A stretch of DNA of 64,000 nucleotides from Bacteroidales bacterium (GTDB taxonomy: Bacteria; Bacteroidota; Bacteroidia; Bacteroidales; UBA932). This document shows, one piece after another, positions 32,210-41,589 of the stretch (its first letter is position 1; each line of letters starts with the position of its first letter). The stretch spans positions 93,369 through 157,368 of the forward strand of contig JAFQFD010000046.1 of assembly GCA_017415715.1 (NCBI GenBank). Direction: 5' to 3'. A model generated the notes under the pieces. The model ran no database searches. It saw only the letters and a list, made by a program, of their open reading frames with translations, and was not told where the DNA came from. The position numbers and the translations under genes were made by a program.

Positions 32210-34384
32210 TTACTTAATTTTTGTAGTCAATGTTCGTATTGTAGATAAATCTTCCTCATCATAGCCTGCCTGCTTCTGAATACGATAAACAGAACAAGAT
32301 AGCTGATTAATTTTTTCATAATCAAGCTTCCTCTCCCCAGTTTCTCGATCAAATTTAAGAAGGTCTTTAGTAAATATGATGCACTGTTTGTCAATGTTGT
32401 CTATTATATTATAGAAAACATCCTCCTTAAATTCTCCAAAAGAAGATGTCGGCGCATCAAAAATTAATGGGTAATCTTCGTCGCGTTTCAGCGTGGTAAT
32501 ATTTGATATAGCAAATAATACCGACATATACATAGTCGTTTTTTGTGCTCCTCCGGGATTTGTAATAGGAGTATTGTTTGAACTATATAAGTTTATTCTT
32601 GCAGATCCATCTGCAGTCTTTATAATGCGTATTATACCACGAAAATCCTCTGCGTTTAATTTTTTAAGGTACAAATTGGCCTGACTTTCAAGCATTCGTA
32701 AGAAATCTTCGACATTTCGATTCTTCGCTGCCTCGAAAGCTTTCATAATTTTATCAAGAGCTGTATGTACTCGCTGATAAACTCGCACAATTCCATTAGA
32801 CGGGACAATCTTATTTAGCTCCTCTTTTAGTTCTGCTTTTCTTTCTTCTAAACTTGCCAATTTATGTTGTAACTCCAGAAGATCAATAGATGCTCGTTTG
32901 CTACTGTCAGACAAACCCTTAAAGTCTTTGAAGCTTTTATCAAGCATCTCTTCGGTTAAATCTGGAGTCTGTATCAATATCTGCATCTTTGCATCTTCGG
33001 CCTCACTTAAATCTCTTGTAGCCTTTTCTAACTCTATTTTTCTACTTTGAACGAAAGTAAGTCTATCGGCTATAACTGTCGCTAATTTAGAAATTTCTTG
33101 TTCTGTGTCACCACTTAACTGTATACTACGAGTGTGTAATTCATTTATATATGAATTTTCGAACAATGGTTTCTCTGGAATCTCAGATTGCTCAGCCAAT
33201 TCAGTTTCTTTTCGGATATGTTCAAGGTACTCATTGAGTTTATTAACCATAAAGTTGTAGGCATCACTGCCTTTGGGAGCAGGACTACCGCACACTTTAC
33301 AGATTTCATCGTCAATCATCTCCTGCATAGTTTCCTTATCAGGAAGATTCCATGGGAGAGGAGTTGCATCATTGGCCAATTTCTGGATTTCTTTTATCGC
33401 CTCCTGTTTGCCTTTTTCAATAGCAATTCGCTCGTCTTCAGCTTTTTGTAATCTACGTTTCTCTCTGCTTAGGATAGCAACCTTTCGCTGATATTCACTC
33501 AAAACTGATGGGAATGCTCTCAAAATCCACATGTCATCCAAGAGCATCGCATTATAATCAAGATCAACATATGACCTTAATCGTCTTTGCTCTGCTTTCT
33601 TTTGTTCAATACGAGCTTTTATATCATGAAGGTTTTCGCAAGCATCCTGATTTTCTTCCAATACACGCATTCTAGTTTCATAGTCTGATACCGCCTTTTC
33701 TTTTATAGAAATTTCTTTTCTAGTGTCAGATATATCACCTTGAACTCTAGTTAAATCGTACTCGATACGTTTAATCGCATCCTCTTGTTTTTTATCTTTA
33801 CGTAGTTCTTTTGTTACAAGACTATCTGACTGCTGCTCAAAGAACTCAGTCATCTCAACAAGGCTGTCAAATTGCTTAATACCAGAAAATGTATCGACAA
33901 GTGTTTTTAGAGCCGTATTATTGTCAAATACATTCAGCTCACGCTCTCCTTTGAATAGACAATAACGACGAATTACTGTATCAAAACAGGCTTCTAATAG
34001 ATGTTGTCCATTTCTATTCTGCCTTTCTGAACCAACAATAGCATATCCAATGAATGAAAAATCACGAGTTGTTATTGAACCGTCGGAGTTTTTTTCAAAA
34101 ATAAATTTCTTGCAAATTTCTTTTTCTCCGCCATGTTCAAATACCATAGTGACCGCAACTTCATCGACATCACCAATGCCGAGTTCCATCTTTCGCATTT
34201 CGGAGATATTACTTTCGCTCTTATTGGTTTTGCTTGTATCAAACAACCATTCAAGTGCTTCAAAAAATGTTGTTTTACCATCACCATTATCTCCAATTAC
34301 AAGAGTTAACCCGTCTGATAACTCAAATTGGTTTTCTCCATAATAGCTGCGGAAGTTTTTTATTATTATTTTATTTAGTTTCAT
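32210..34384 (-). CDS. DndD/Rad50-like SMC-family ATPase
   Basis: This 724-residue protein has Walker A GDNGDGKTT at 31-39, long coiled coils (about 195-340 and 370-560), and a CxxC hook at Cys362/Cys365. A signature-like NPGGAQKTT lies near 610, and Walker B is PLIFDAP. The architecture fits DndD, the ATPase of DNA phosphorothioation systems, and also other RecF/Rad50-like defence ATPases. The hook suggests that two molecules clamp DNA. It overlaps the 77-residue gene by 4 bp. Whether it serves modification or restriction cannot be decided from sequence. Confidence 0.75.
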   Translation of the reverse strand: MKLNKIIIKNFRSYYGENQFELSDGLTLVIGDNGDGKTTFFEALEWLFDTSKTNKSESNISEMRKMELGIGDVDEVAVTMVFEHGGEKEICKKFIFEKNSDGSITTRDFSFIGYAIVGSERQNRNGQHLLEACFDTVIRRYCLFKGERELNVFDNNTALKTLVDTFSGIKQFDSLVEMTEFFEQQSDSLVTKELRKDKKQEDAIKRIEYDLTRVQGDISDTRKEISIKEKAVSDYETRMRVLEENQDACENLHDIKARIEQKKAEQRRLRSYVDLDYNAMLLDDMWILRAFPSVLSEYQRKVAILSREKRRLQKAEDERIAIEKGKQEAIKEIQKLANDATPLPWNLPDKETMQEMIDDEICKVCGSPAPKGSDAYNFMVNKLNEYLEHIRKETELAEQSEIPEKPLFENSYINELHTRSIQLSGDTEQEISKLATVIADRLTFVQSRKIELEKATRDLSEAEDAKMQILIQTPDLTEEMLDKSFKDFKGLSDSSKRASIDLLELQHKLASLEERKAELKEELNKIVPSNGIVRVYQRVHTALDKIMKAFEAAKNRNVEDFLRMLESQANLYLKKLNAEDFRGIIRIIKTADGSARINLYSSNNTPITNPGGAQKTTMYMSVLFAISNITTLKRDEDYPLIFDAPTSSFGEFKEDVFYNIIDNIDKQCIIFTKDLLKFDRETGERKLDYEKINQLSCSVYRIQKQAGYDEEDLSTIRTLTTKIK

Positions 34385-34614
34385 AACTTCTGAATCAAAT
34401 AATTAGAAACCTGATTATATATTTCCTTTTGAGTATATCTATTCTCATTCCCATCAATTATCATAGCAACAGCCCTAATAATTGCATTCTCAGAATCAAG
34501 AGCATCTGATATAGTCTCAATTCCAGTTGGTGTGTACTCACCTAACTCTGCGAGCTTAGCATCTGCAAGCACTGCTTGCAGGATTTTGTCTCCGTTAGTA
34601 AAATGGGTAGTCAT
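34381..34614 (-). CDS. 77-residue operon protein
   Basis: This small acidic helical protein lies between the helicase (5 bp gap) and the DndD-like ATPase (4 bp overlap). The overlaps make it a real gene in the operon. Its middle (ETISDALDSENAIIRAVAMII) and end (YTQKEIYNQVSNYLIQKL) look like helical packing surfaces. No domain is recognised. Confidence 0.6.
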   Translation of the reverse strand: MTTHFTNGDKILQAVLADAKLAELGEYTPTGIETISDALDSENAIIRAVAMIIDGNENRYTQKEIYNQVSNYLIQKL

Positions 34615-34619
34615 AGTAG

Positions 34620-36893
34620 TTAATTATATAGTGATATTTGATATTGCTCTAATATGTCGTCTAAAACATTAAGAGTGTAGTTACAATTCTCTGATAAAAC
34701 AGCAAAATCTCTTACTCTTCTTATTTCATTTGCTACCAAGTTCTTCTCTATATCCTGACAACTTGGATCAAAATTATTATCTGGTATAACAACAAGATCA
34801 TGTATAATTGCAAACTTTTTTTCAGCGTGAGTTCTAAGGACTCGACCTCTTCGCTGTATAAATTGTCTTGGATTACCAGTACTTGCACAAAATATTGCCA
34901 ATTCACTTCTTGGTACATCAACACCCTCATCTAAACACTTCATAGATGTTAATACATCAATAGAACCATTAGCAAAATCTTTTAGCATAGCATCTCTATC
35001 TGAAGTCTCAGATGTGAATTGCCTAACTACAATATGAGGATCAAGATCCCTTACTATAGAAGTATATTCATTTATAAGATGAACCGTGTCCTCATCATCT
35101 TTAATCATATCATATGAATCAAATATATCTGCTGTATAATCATCTGGTTTGTTGCCTTCTGGTACATACACCAATGTATATTTGAGTGTCCCAGTTTTGT
35201 TAAGGTGTTCCTTCAAAATGTTTCGGAAGATATCTTTTTTATTTCTCGCTTTATGTATAATCTGCTTGCGCTTAAGTAGTAGTCTTTTTAATATCTCTTT
35301 ACTATCGTCATCTTCCCTGTTGATTATTTTAGCAATTCTATAAGATAATTCTACATATTCTGCCATTTCATCATCAGTAAGTTTTACCAAATGAGGATAA
35401 TAATAGTATTTACACAAAGCTCCTTTTCGGATTGCTTCTTCCATTGAATATTCAAAAGTATATGAATTATCACAACCGAAGAAATCCATTAAACGAATAT
35501 TACCATCTTCATCAAATTGGCGTTCAGGTGTTGCTGATAAACCAATTCTACGAAGATACTTAATATCGTTCAAACGCTTTACAATTCTTCCACCACCCAT
35601 ATTATGAGCTTCATCTGCTATTAACAGAAGTCTCTTTTTAGGTAGTTGATTTAGGTCAATAAAGTTATCAGGTCTAATGAATGAGGCATATGTTGATATA
35701 ATAATGTATGATTGTTTATTATCAGGATTTGATAATTCCAACATTCTTATATTGGCTAAAGATGTCTGCCATCCGCTATATTTAGAGCAAACTTTGATAA
35801 CATTAGTAAAATTAAATTTAGCACATTCTTTTTCCCATTGTTCCACTAATGTTATAGTCGGAACAAGTATCAGCGCTTTATAGCATCCAGATTTTTTATA
35901 AATTTCCAGTAGGCAATTCAGTGAGGTAATGGTTTTACCTGTACCTGTTGCCATTGCAAATAAGCCTTTCTGCTTGTTACTTTTCCAATTTTCAAAAGCG
36001 GCTATCTGATATTCTCTTGGCCCAGATGGATAAGGGAAACAAGGAGTCGAGTGCGTAGAAGTAGATTCACAATTGTTTGTATTTTTAACTTTTTCAATTA
36101 TCGCCTCTAATCTATCTTTCGCTTTTTCTAACGCTTTATGAATAGATGTCGAGGTTATATGTTGAGATTGATTTTGTAAAATATTGTATTCTGATTCTAA
36201 TAAATCAGTCAATGATTTATTTCCAGCGATATTCGTAAGTTGAGTTTTAATGTTTTCTACAGAAATATAAGAAACCGTATCATCTTTTTCTTGAACGATT
36301 TCTTCCAACTCCTTTTGTATTGCATTAATCTTTGCAATCTCAACTTTTCCATCCCAATCACAAGAAACAGTCAAACTTTCAATATTGTCAATCAGAGCTG
36401 TTTTTGAAAAATTGCATGAACCATCAAATCCTACAATGTTTATACCATCGTAGAAAACTCCCGACTTGGTATGTGATATACCAAGACCATTTTTTGGTGA
36501 TATTATTTTTATCTCAATTCGGTTGTTTCGGATTAACCAGGATATACAATCGAAAAAATGTTTATCTCTTTCCGAGAGTGTTTCATATATGTTTTCAATG
36601 TCTGACAGGTCAAAATATGGCAAATCGGCATTGGGATTGACTCCTTTAGCTATGGCATTCTTGTCATTTTCTGTTAGTATATCATTTATAATGAGTCTCA
36701 TCTTTCCTCCATTATATAAGAAAGTGGCAAAGCCATTAGCTAGTATGCTGATAGCTGAAGAAGAGAAGAATCCAAGCATTAAATCAAATCTTGTAGCATT
36801 ACACAAGCAATCTGAGAAGAAACCTATCGGTTCCCACTCAGTGCGCGATTTGTAACGCCTATGATTTGGCCATATAATGTCTGTCTTTAGCAT
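34620..36893 (-). CDS. PLD-like nuclease fused to SF2 helicase
   Basis: In this 757-residue protein the N-terminal domain carries a phospholipase-D-like motif: His141, Lys143, Asp149, then DGSCN at 157-161. A superfamily 2 helicase follows, with motif I ATGTGKT (315-321), motif II DEAH (427-430), a SAT motif near 456 and QRRGRVLR near 690. The combination resembles restriction-type translocase-nucleases. In this operon it is the best candidate for the enzyme that attacks unmodified DNA. It overlaps the PIN-like gene by 7 bp. Confidence 0.8.
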   Translation of the reverse strand: MLKTDIIWPNHRRYKSRTEWEPIGFFSDCLCNATRFDLMLGFFSSSAISILANGFATFLYNGGKMRLIINDILTENDKNAIAKGVNPNADLPYFDLSDIENIYETLSERDKHFFDCISWLIRNNRIEIKIISPKNGLGISHTKSGVFYDGINIVGFDGSCNFSKTALIDNIESLTVSCDWDGKVEIAKINAIQKELEEIVQEKDDTVSYISVENIKTQLTNIAGNKSLTDLLESEYNILQNQSQHITSTSIHKALEKAKDRLEAIIEKVKNTNNCESTSTHSTPCFPYPSGPREYQIAAFENWKSNKQKGLFAMATGTGKTITSLNCLLEIYKKSGCYKALILVPTITLVEQWEKECAKFNFTNVIKVCSKYSGWQTSLANIRMLELSNPDNKQSYIIISTYASFIRPDNFIDLNQLPKKRLLLIADEAHNMGGGRIVKRLNDIKYLRRIGLSATPERQFDEDGNIRLMDFFGCDNSYTFEYSMEEAIRKGALCKYYYYPHLVKLTDDEMAEYVELSYRIAKIINREDDDSKEILKRLLLKRKQIIHKARNKKDIFRNILKEHLNKTGTLKYTLVYVPEGNKPDDYTADIFDSYDMIKDDEDTVHLINEYTSIVRDLDPHIVVRQFTSETSDRDAMLKDFANGSIDVLTSMKCLDEGVDVPRSELAIFCASTGNPRQFIQRRGRVLRTHAEKKFAIIHDLVVIPDNNFDPSCQDIEKNLVANEIRRVRDFAVLSENCNYTLNVLDDILEQYQISLYN

Positions 36894-37720
36894 TTTGATT
36901 TTGTGTATATTTTATAATCCTTGATGTTTTTTATTATATATTCAATTTTTTTTGCAATAGCAGCTTTAGATTCAATCACATAAAAAGTCTCTAATAATGA
37001 GTTTATCTCTTTGTACTTTTTTTTATTGGAATTAAAGAACAAAATTACATCTTGTATCTTCTGCAAATCAATATTATTTACCCCTTCCTCTAGTAAGTTA
37101 ATGTTTTTCTGAAAATTTTGATCCTGCAATCTATCATGGATCCACTTATCTTTGTTCTCGTGAATCTTCTCTAATAGTCTTTTTAACGGTATGGAATATG
37201 ATAGATATAGTTCACGAAAATATTTCTGTAATTGAGTTTTTTTGAAATCCTTATTTGCCCAATACAAAAATAATAATAGATCAACGGAGTCTCCAATTGA
37301 ACCTATTTGCTGAAATAAAAAATAGTTAGCAAAGGCATCCTTTGCTGGAAAATCATCAGTGTAAAAAAATGTACGACACCCCTCCTCTCTACAAATATAC
37401 AAACTCAATAAAGTCGAATAAAACTCTCCATTATCTTTGTGGTAATTACAAAATCGCTTGATTTCTTCTGTGTACACCGTTTTAAATTCTTTATTTGGAT
37501 GTTTAATATACTTAGCGAATTTTGGCATCTGCATTCGTATGTATTCTCTCTGCTCATCATCAAATCCCTCTTTACCGATATTTTTATATGCTTCATCATA
37601 TACATAATCACAAATACATATGTTTAATGATGAAAGTTTCTTGTATAAGAATTCATCATCGTCATCTATTCGCAGAAGATTTAATATGGAACAGGTATCT
37701 AATATAACTGGTAGTATCAT
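36887..37720 (-). CDS. PIN-like nuclease
   Basis: This 277-residue protein begins with a PIN-type strand and acid (PVILDTCSILNLL, Asp8). Further acids sit at Glu43, Glu99 (in GEFYSTLLSLYIC) and Asp122/Asp123 (in FFYTDDFPAKDAFANY), in the order expected for the PIN metal site. A C-terminal helical half follows. PIN domains cleave RNA or structured DNA. It overlaps the AAA ATPase gene by 4 bp and the helicase gene by 7 bp, so it belongs to the same transcript. Confidence 0.65.
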   Translation of the reverse strand: MILPVILDTCSILNLLRIDDDDEFLYKKLSSLNICICDYVYDEAYKNIGKEGFDDEQREYIRMQMPKFAKYIKHPNKEFKTVYTEEIKRFCNYHKDNGEFYSTLLSLYICREEGCRTFFYTDDFPAKDAFANYFLFQQIGSIGDSVDLLLFLYWANKDFKKTQLQKYFRELYLSYSIPLKRLLEKIHENKDKWIHDRLQDQNFQKNINLLEEGVNNIDLQKIQDVILFFNSNKKKYKEINSLLETFYVIESKAAIAKKIEYIIKNIKDYKIYTKSKC

Positions 37721-38841
37721 GCTAACGACATTATCTCACTTTTGATATGATTAAAATATTCATCATCAATCTGAGCAACATTATCAAATGCCGCTGTCTC
37801 AATAAGTATAGAAAACACCTCATTATATTTTCGTAACGATGCATCTCCTAATTTTTGAATAACGGCATCAATAACGCTTGGACTAAAAGGAGTATATTCA
37901 TTATCTACCATAGACTCATCAAGTCTATACATACTGGCATTTAGTAATTCGCGCAAATATTCTTTTAGTTCTATAGAACTAGGTATGGAAAACTCAATGC
38001 TATCTATTATTCGAGATTTCACGGCTTCTTGTAAATATTCTCCTAAATCTGAAACATTAATCATTGCTGACAATGTTAGATTAAGAAACATTAATAGGTT
38101 GTTGGGACATTTGTCTATTAGAGTCCTAACAAAATTGTTTACATTGCTAATATTAGTCGTGTTAAGTATTGAAATATCCTCAAACTCGTCAATCCATAAT
38201 ATTACACATGAATACGCTTTCTTTTCATATGTTAAAATAGAAAATAAAATTGCTAAAAAATCAATATAGTCATTATCGTTTGTGAATTTTCTCGAAACAC
38301 CTCTCGATAAAAACTTTTTATTATCCATCGTTCCATATAGGAATGACTTAAATTCTAAACCTTCAGGATCACCCTCAAACAATCCATCTCTTTTATCAAA
38401 CATTACAGAGAATACTTTTTGCATAAAAATATTATCTGTAATATCGGACAGGATTCTTTGAATGTCAAGTTTTTGTCTTTCAATGTCTTCCCTAATTGCA
38501 TGTATATCTAACTTATCCACGATTTGAGTGAATATTTCCTTGACTGGCTCTTTGCTTTTAGGAAATCTCAAATCTATAGCATAAGGAATACTACACTCAT
38601 TAGATAGTTGTTCGAGAACTTTTTGTGAACAGAAATATCTTAAAGCATGAGTCTTACCACTACCGTATTCTCCCCAATTTAGGATTAAACTAGTATTCGG
38701 AATATTTATAGCACGAGTAATTCTTCTTTCAATACGGCTTTTGATATTTTTGAATCCTGCCCATACAATTTCATTTGAGTTTACCGACGGTGTTACTCGA
38801 AATGGGTTTCCTTTTAAATTTAATTTTCTGAATTTATCCAT
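37717..38841 (-). CDS. AAA ATPase (Orc/TniB-like)
   Basis: This 374-residue protein has Walker A GEYGSGKT at 57-64 and Walker B CVILWIDEFEDI near 225. A sensor-like stretch (MFLNLTLSAM) and a C-terminal helical lid follow. It resembles the AAA proteins that load or recruit partners onto DNA. In the operon it is adjacent to a winged-helix-like protein and a PIN-like nuclease, suggesting an ATP-driven recognition step. Confidence 0.7.
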   Translation of the reverse strand: MDKFRKLNLKGNPFRVTPSVNSNEIVWAGFKNIKSRIERRITRAINIPNTSLILNWGEYGSGKTHALRYFCSQKVLEQLSNECSIPYAIDLRFPKSKEPVKEIFTQIVDKLDIHAIREDIERQKLDIQRILSDITDNIFMQKVFSVMFDKRDGLFEGDPEGLEFKSFLYGTMDNKKFLSRGVSRKFTNDNDYIDFLAILFSILTYEKKAYSCVILWIDEFEDISILNTTNISNVNNFVRTLIDKCPNNLLMFLNLTLSAMINVSDLGEYLQEAVKSRIIDSIEFSIPSSIELKEYLRELLNASMYRLDESMVDNEYTPFSPSVIDAVIQKLGDASLRKYNEVFSILIETAAFDNVAQIDDEYFNHIKSEIMSLA

Positions 38842-38845
38842 GGTT

Positions 38846-40474
38846 TTATCTTATTTGTATATATCCATCATTATATTGATTTTGATACTTAAATATGTAT
38901 TGAGCAAACTCTAGTGTTGAAAATAGCTCTTTAATATCATCTGTATCTATGGCCAGTTTGTGCTCTAAATAAAGCATATACTTAACATATTTAGCCAACA
39001 GAGAGAATGTAACTCTATTTGGTGCTAAAGACTTAAATAAAACGAATGCCCTGTCAATATATTTCTGCAAAACTTCTCTATTAAGATCTACATTAAATCT
39101 ATTCGCTCTACAATCAACAGCTATATCATACAATTTCATATAAAAATTGTCAATATACCATTGAGGAGATATGACTTTAGTCTTATTGACATCATCCCAT
39201 ATGGATAAATTATAGTATAAAAGTCTGCCAAATGCTGTTAAGCTGAAGGTGTTATTGTTTATATATATAACATTCATATCATAGAGCCAGTTGATTCTTG
39301 GCATTATAATATGCTCTAAATATGTTAAAGATTTCTTCCATCCTTCAATTTTTAATATTTGAGATTTTATAGAGTGTTTTTCCAAAAAAGATAGATTCTT
39401 ATTAGTTGAATAAATCTCACATTGATGAACCAACTCTGATTTTAACATTGTTTGCATTCTACAATAAGACAGTTCTGTTTCTTTATATAACAATCTTAAA
39501 ATTGTTGATATATATAGAAAATCTTCTTTTAATATTAATTCCAATAAATACGGAGTATCTATACTATTAAATGAGAAAATACTTTCATTAATAACTTCCA
39601 CATCGTTTATAATAGCGTTATAAATTCGTCCCTCTTTTCCTAATGTATAATATCCCGTAATTTTATTAATAAACCCGAGTTTTTCAGCTAAATCAATATA
39701 TGGTTTTGCAGAAACCCCAGTTTTAGTAATACTAATTTCTCCTTTGTTATTCTTATGACTCAGCAAGGACTCTTTGTATTGCACACTTAATGATTCGAAT
39801 TTAGTAGCAATCGTATGGATAGGAATTTTGTCAACATTGTTAAACATTGACAAAAGTAACTTTAAATATCCCAGTCTTCTTGCTTTGGTATTAGAAGGAA
39901 GAACTTTAATATTATAATTATCCTTTGCTTCTCTATTAATATTATAAAATGATGGTATCTCTATATTTTGTATACTCTTAAATATATTATCAATATACTG
40001 GACATAACCAATGTTAAAATCATCCATGTTTATGTCAAAAATAGAACCATATTCAATAACCTCAGGACAGCCATAACATTCTTCATTAATACAATATTCT
40101 TTCGTAATATATGATAATATAGAATTAGGGAATTTTGTGCAAATTTCCCTGTTTATATATTCGGCAATATATGTATATGGTTTTGTTGGTATACTACGCT
40201 CTTCGTTATCAATGATTTCACCTAAATAGATCCTTACCGTTTGTATATCAGTTATCTTAATATTGACAATTCTATCAATATCTAATTCATCTATACTAAA
40301 TGGAATATTATCTTCTAAATTCTCATCATATAGACATGATAAATCTGATAAAGTAACTACAAGCCAGTACTCATGAGGCATTCGAAACCAAAGTTCATTC
40401 GTAGATTCTTTGATTTGCGACTCATATTCACAAGTATTGTATATATATTGTAGAATATCTTTAATATCTTTCAT
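38846..40474 (-). CDS. Large uncharacterised operon protein with winged-helix-like segments
   Basis: This 542-residue protein starts at the ATG at 40474; an in-frame TTG lies two codons upstream. The N-terminal 130 residues are acidic and alpha/beta in character. A middle region (about 240-300) reads like a winged helix (ISITKTGVSAKPYIDLAEKLG, then YYTLGKEGRIY). The remainder is helical. No enzyme motif is visible. It is separated from the PAPS-reductase-type gene by 8 bp and from the AAA gene by 4 bp. Confidence 0.55.
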   Translation of the reverse strand: MKDIKDILQYIYNTCEYESQIKESTNELWFRMPHEYWLVVTLSDLSCLYDENLEDNIPFSIDELDIDRIVNIKITDIQTVRIYLGEIIDNEERSIPTKPYTYIAEYINREICTKFPNSILSYITKEYCINEECYGCPEVIEYGSIFDINMDDFNIGYVQYIDNIFKSIQNIEIPSFYNINREAKDNYNIKVLPSNTKARRLGYLKLLLSMFNNVDKIPIHTIATKFESLSVQYKESLLSHKNNKGEISITKTGVSAKPYIDLAEKLGFINKITGYYTLGKEGRIYNAIINDVEVINESIFSFNSIDTPYLLELILKEDFLYISTILRLLYKETELSYCRMQTMLKSELVHQCEIYSTNKNLSFLEKHSIKSQILKIEGWKKSLTYLEHIIMPRINWLYDMNVIYINNNTFSLTAFGRLLYYNLSIWDDVNKTKVISPQWYIDNFYMKLYDIAVDCRANRFNVDLNREVLQKYIDRAFVLFKSLAPNRVTFSLLAKYVKYMLYLEHKLAIDTDDIKELFSTLEFAQYIFKYQNQYNDGYIQIR

Positions 40475-40482
40475 TTTCAAAT

Positions 40483-41589
40483 TTAGATAAAACAGTTAGC
40501 ACAAGGTATTTCATCGTCATCGTCGAACATATCTACAAGCAAGCCACTTGTTGCTTTCGTTTTCTTGCTTTCTTGCTTTTTGATATAGTCCAATTTAATC
40601 TGGCGTACTCGCTCTGGGCGACTCAACTCCTCGAGTGTTTCGCCTTGAATCCAAGTATATCCATCTTTTTCATATTCCATCGACTTTTTATAGAGCTCTG
40701 GGTGCTGTTCAAGAAGCCAAATCCACTCGATACGCTGCTGGAAGAAGCAGAAGTAGCATCCTGAACGGCTACGACAGTACTCGCCTTTTTTGCCATCAAC
40801 CTCAAATTCAATGGGGTTATAATAAGCAGGAATACCAACACCGCTCTCCTCCAATATTCTGAAAATATCTTCTTTGACAAGGATTTCTTCGTTATCAATC
40901 AATGGGAACTCCTTTAATTTTCCGACTGGATAATCAGTTGTTTTGAGGAACTCAAAAACCACCCTGTTGAATGTCTTTACACTTAAATCAAGTAAAGCAT
41001 TCAACTTTCGACTATAGAAGAACGACTTGTTAATGGGTGTTGATGTGACTTCAACAGCCTCTTCTTTGATATTGTCAGGGGCCCATTGCTTATATAATTC
41101 TGTAATCAACTCCAGATTGTCGTTGTGTAATACCTTGTGTATAACATCAAGACTCCAGATATTTCGTCTAAACGGAAAGATTGCCTGTATGTTAGGCTTT
41201 GTCGAAACATAACCTTCTCGATCTTCATCTCCACGAATACCTACATAAGAAACCGCAGGCTCATCACCAACGAACTTCTCAAACTCAGCTAGCTTCATCT
41301 TTTGAGTACACCATCGAGCTTGTGGCGATGGTAAGTAGCCTCCACTAATTTTTAAGAAGTGATCAAATGGTGTAGGCTCTGGACTTCCCTCTGCGGCTTT
41401 AAGTCTCTCAACCTTGCCGAGGAATGACTCTAAGTTGTCAACCAATTTCTCGGTTTCCTCTAATTCACAACCAGTGTCAGAGTTGTAGTATTCAACTTCT
41501 AATGTAGGATATTTCTGCTTCATATAGATGGCCAAAGCAGCACTATCCTTGCCTCCGGAAATTCCTAATACGTGTCTTACTTTAGTCAT
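40483..41589 (-). CDS. sspD: SspD/DndC-like PAPS-reductase-family protein
   Basis: This 368-residue protein has the ATP-pyrophosphatase P-loop GISGGKDS (9-16) and PAPS-reductase family features (YYNSDTGCELEETE). A Cys cluster (YCRSRSGCYFCFF) fits Fe-S binding as in DndC. Family members activate DNA with ATP for sulfur insertion into the backbone. Given the SspB-like and SspC-like genes upstream, SspD is the closer match than free-standing DndC. It overlaps the SspC-like gene by 8 bp. Confidence 0.75.
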   Translation of the reverse strand: MTKVRHVLGISGGKDSAALAIYMKQKYPTLEVEYYNSDTGCELEETEKLVDNLESFLGKVERLKAAEGSPEPTPFDHFLKISGGYLPSPQARWCTQKMKLAEFEKFVGDEPAVSYVGIRGDEDREGYVSTKPNIQAIFPFRRNIWSLDVIHKVLHNDNLELITELYKQWAPDNIKEEAVEVTSTPINKSFFYSRKLNALLDLSVKTFNRVVFEFLKTTDYPVGKLKEFPLIDNEEILVKEDIFRILEESGVGIPAYYNPIEFEVDGKKGEYCRSRSGCYFCFFQQRIEWIWLLEQHPELYKKSMEYEKDGYTWIQGETLEELSRPERVRQIKLDYIKKQESKKTKATSGLLVDMFDDDDEIPCANCFI

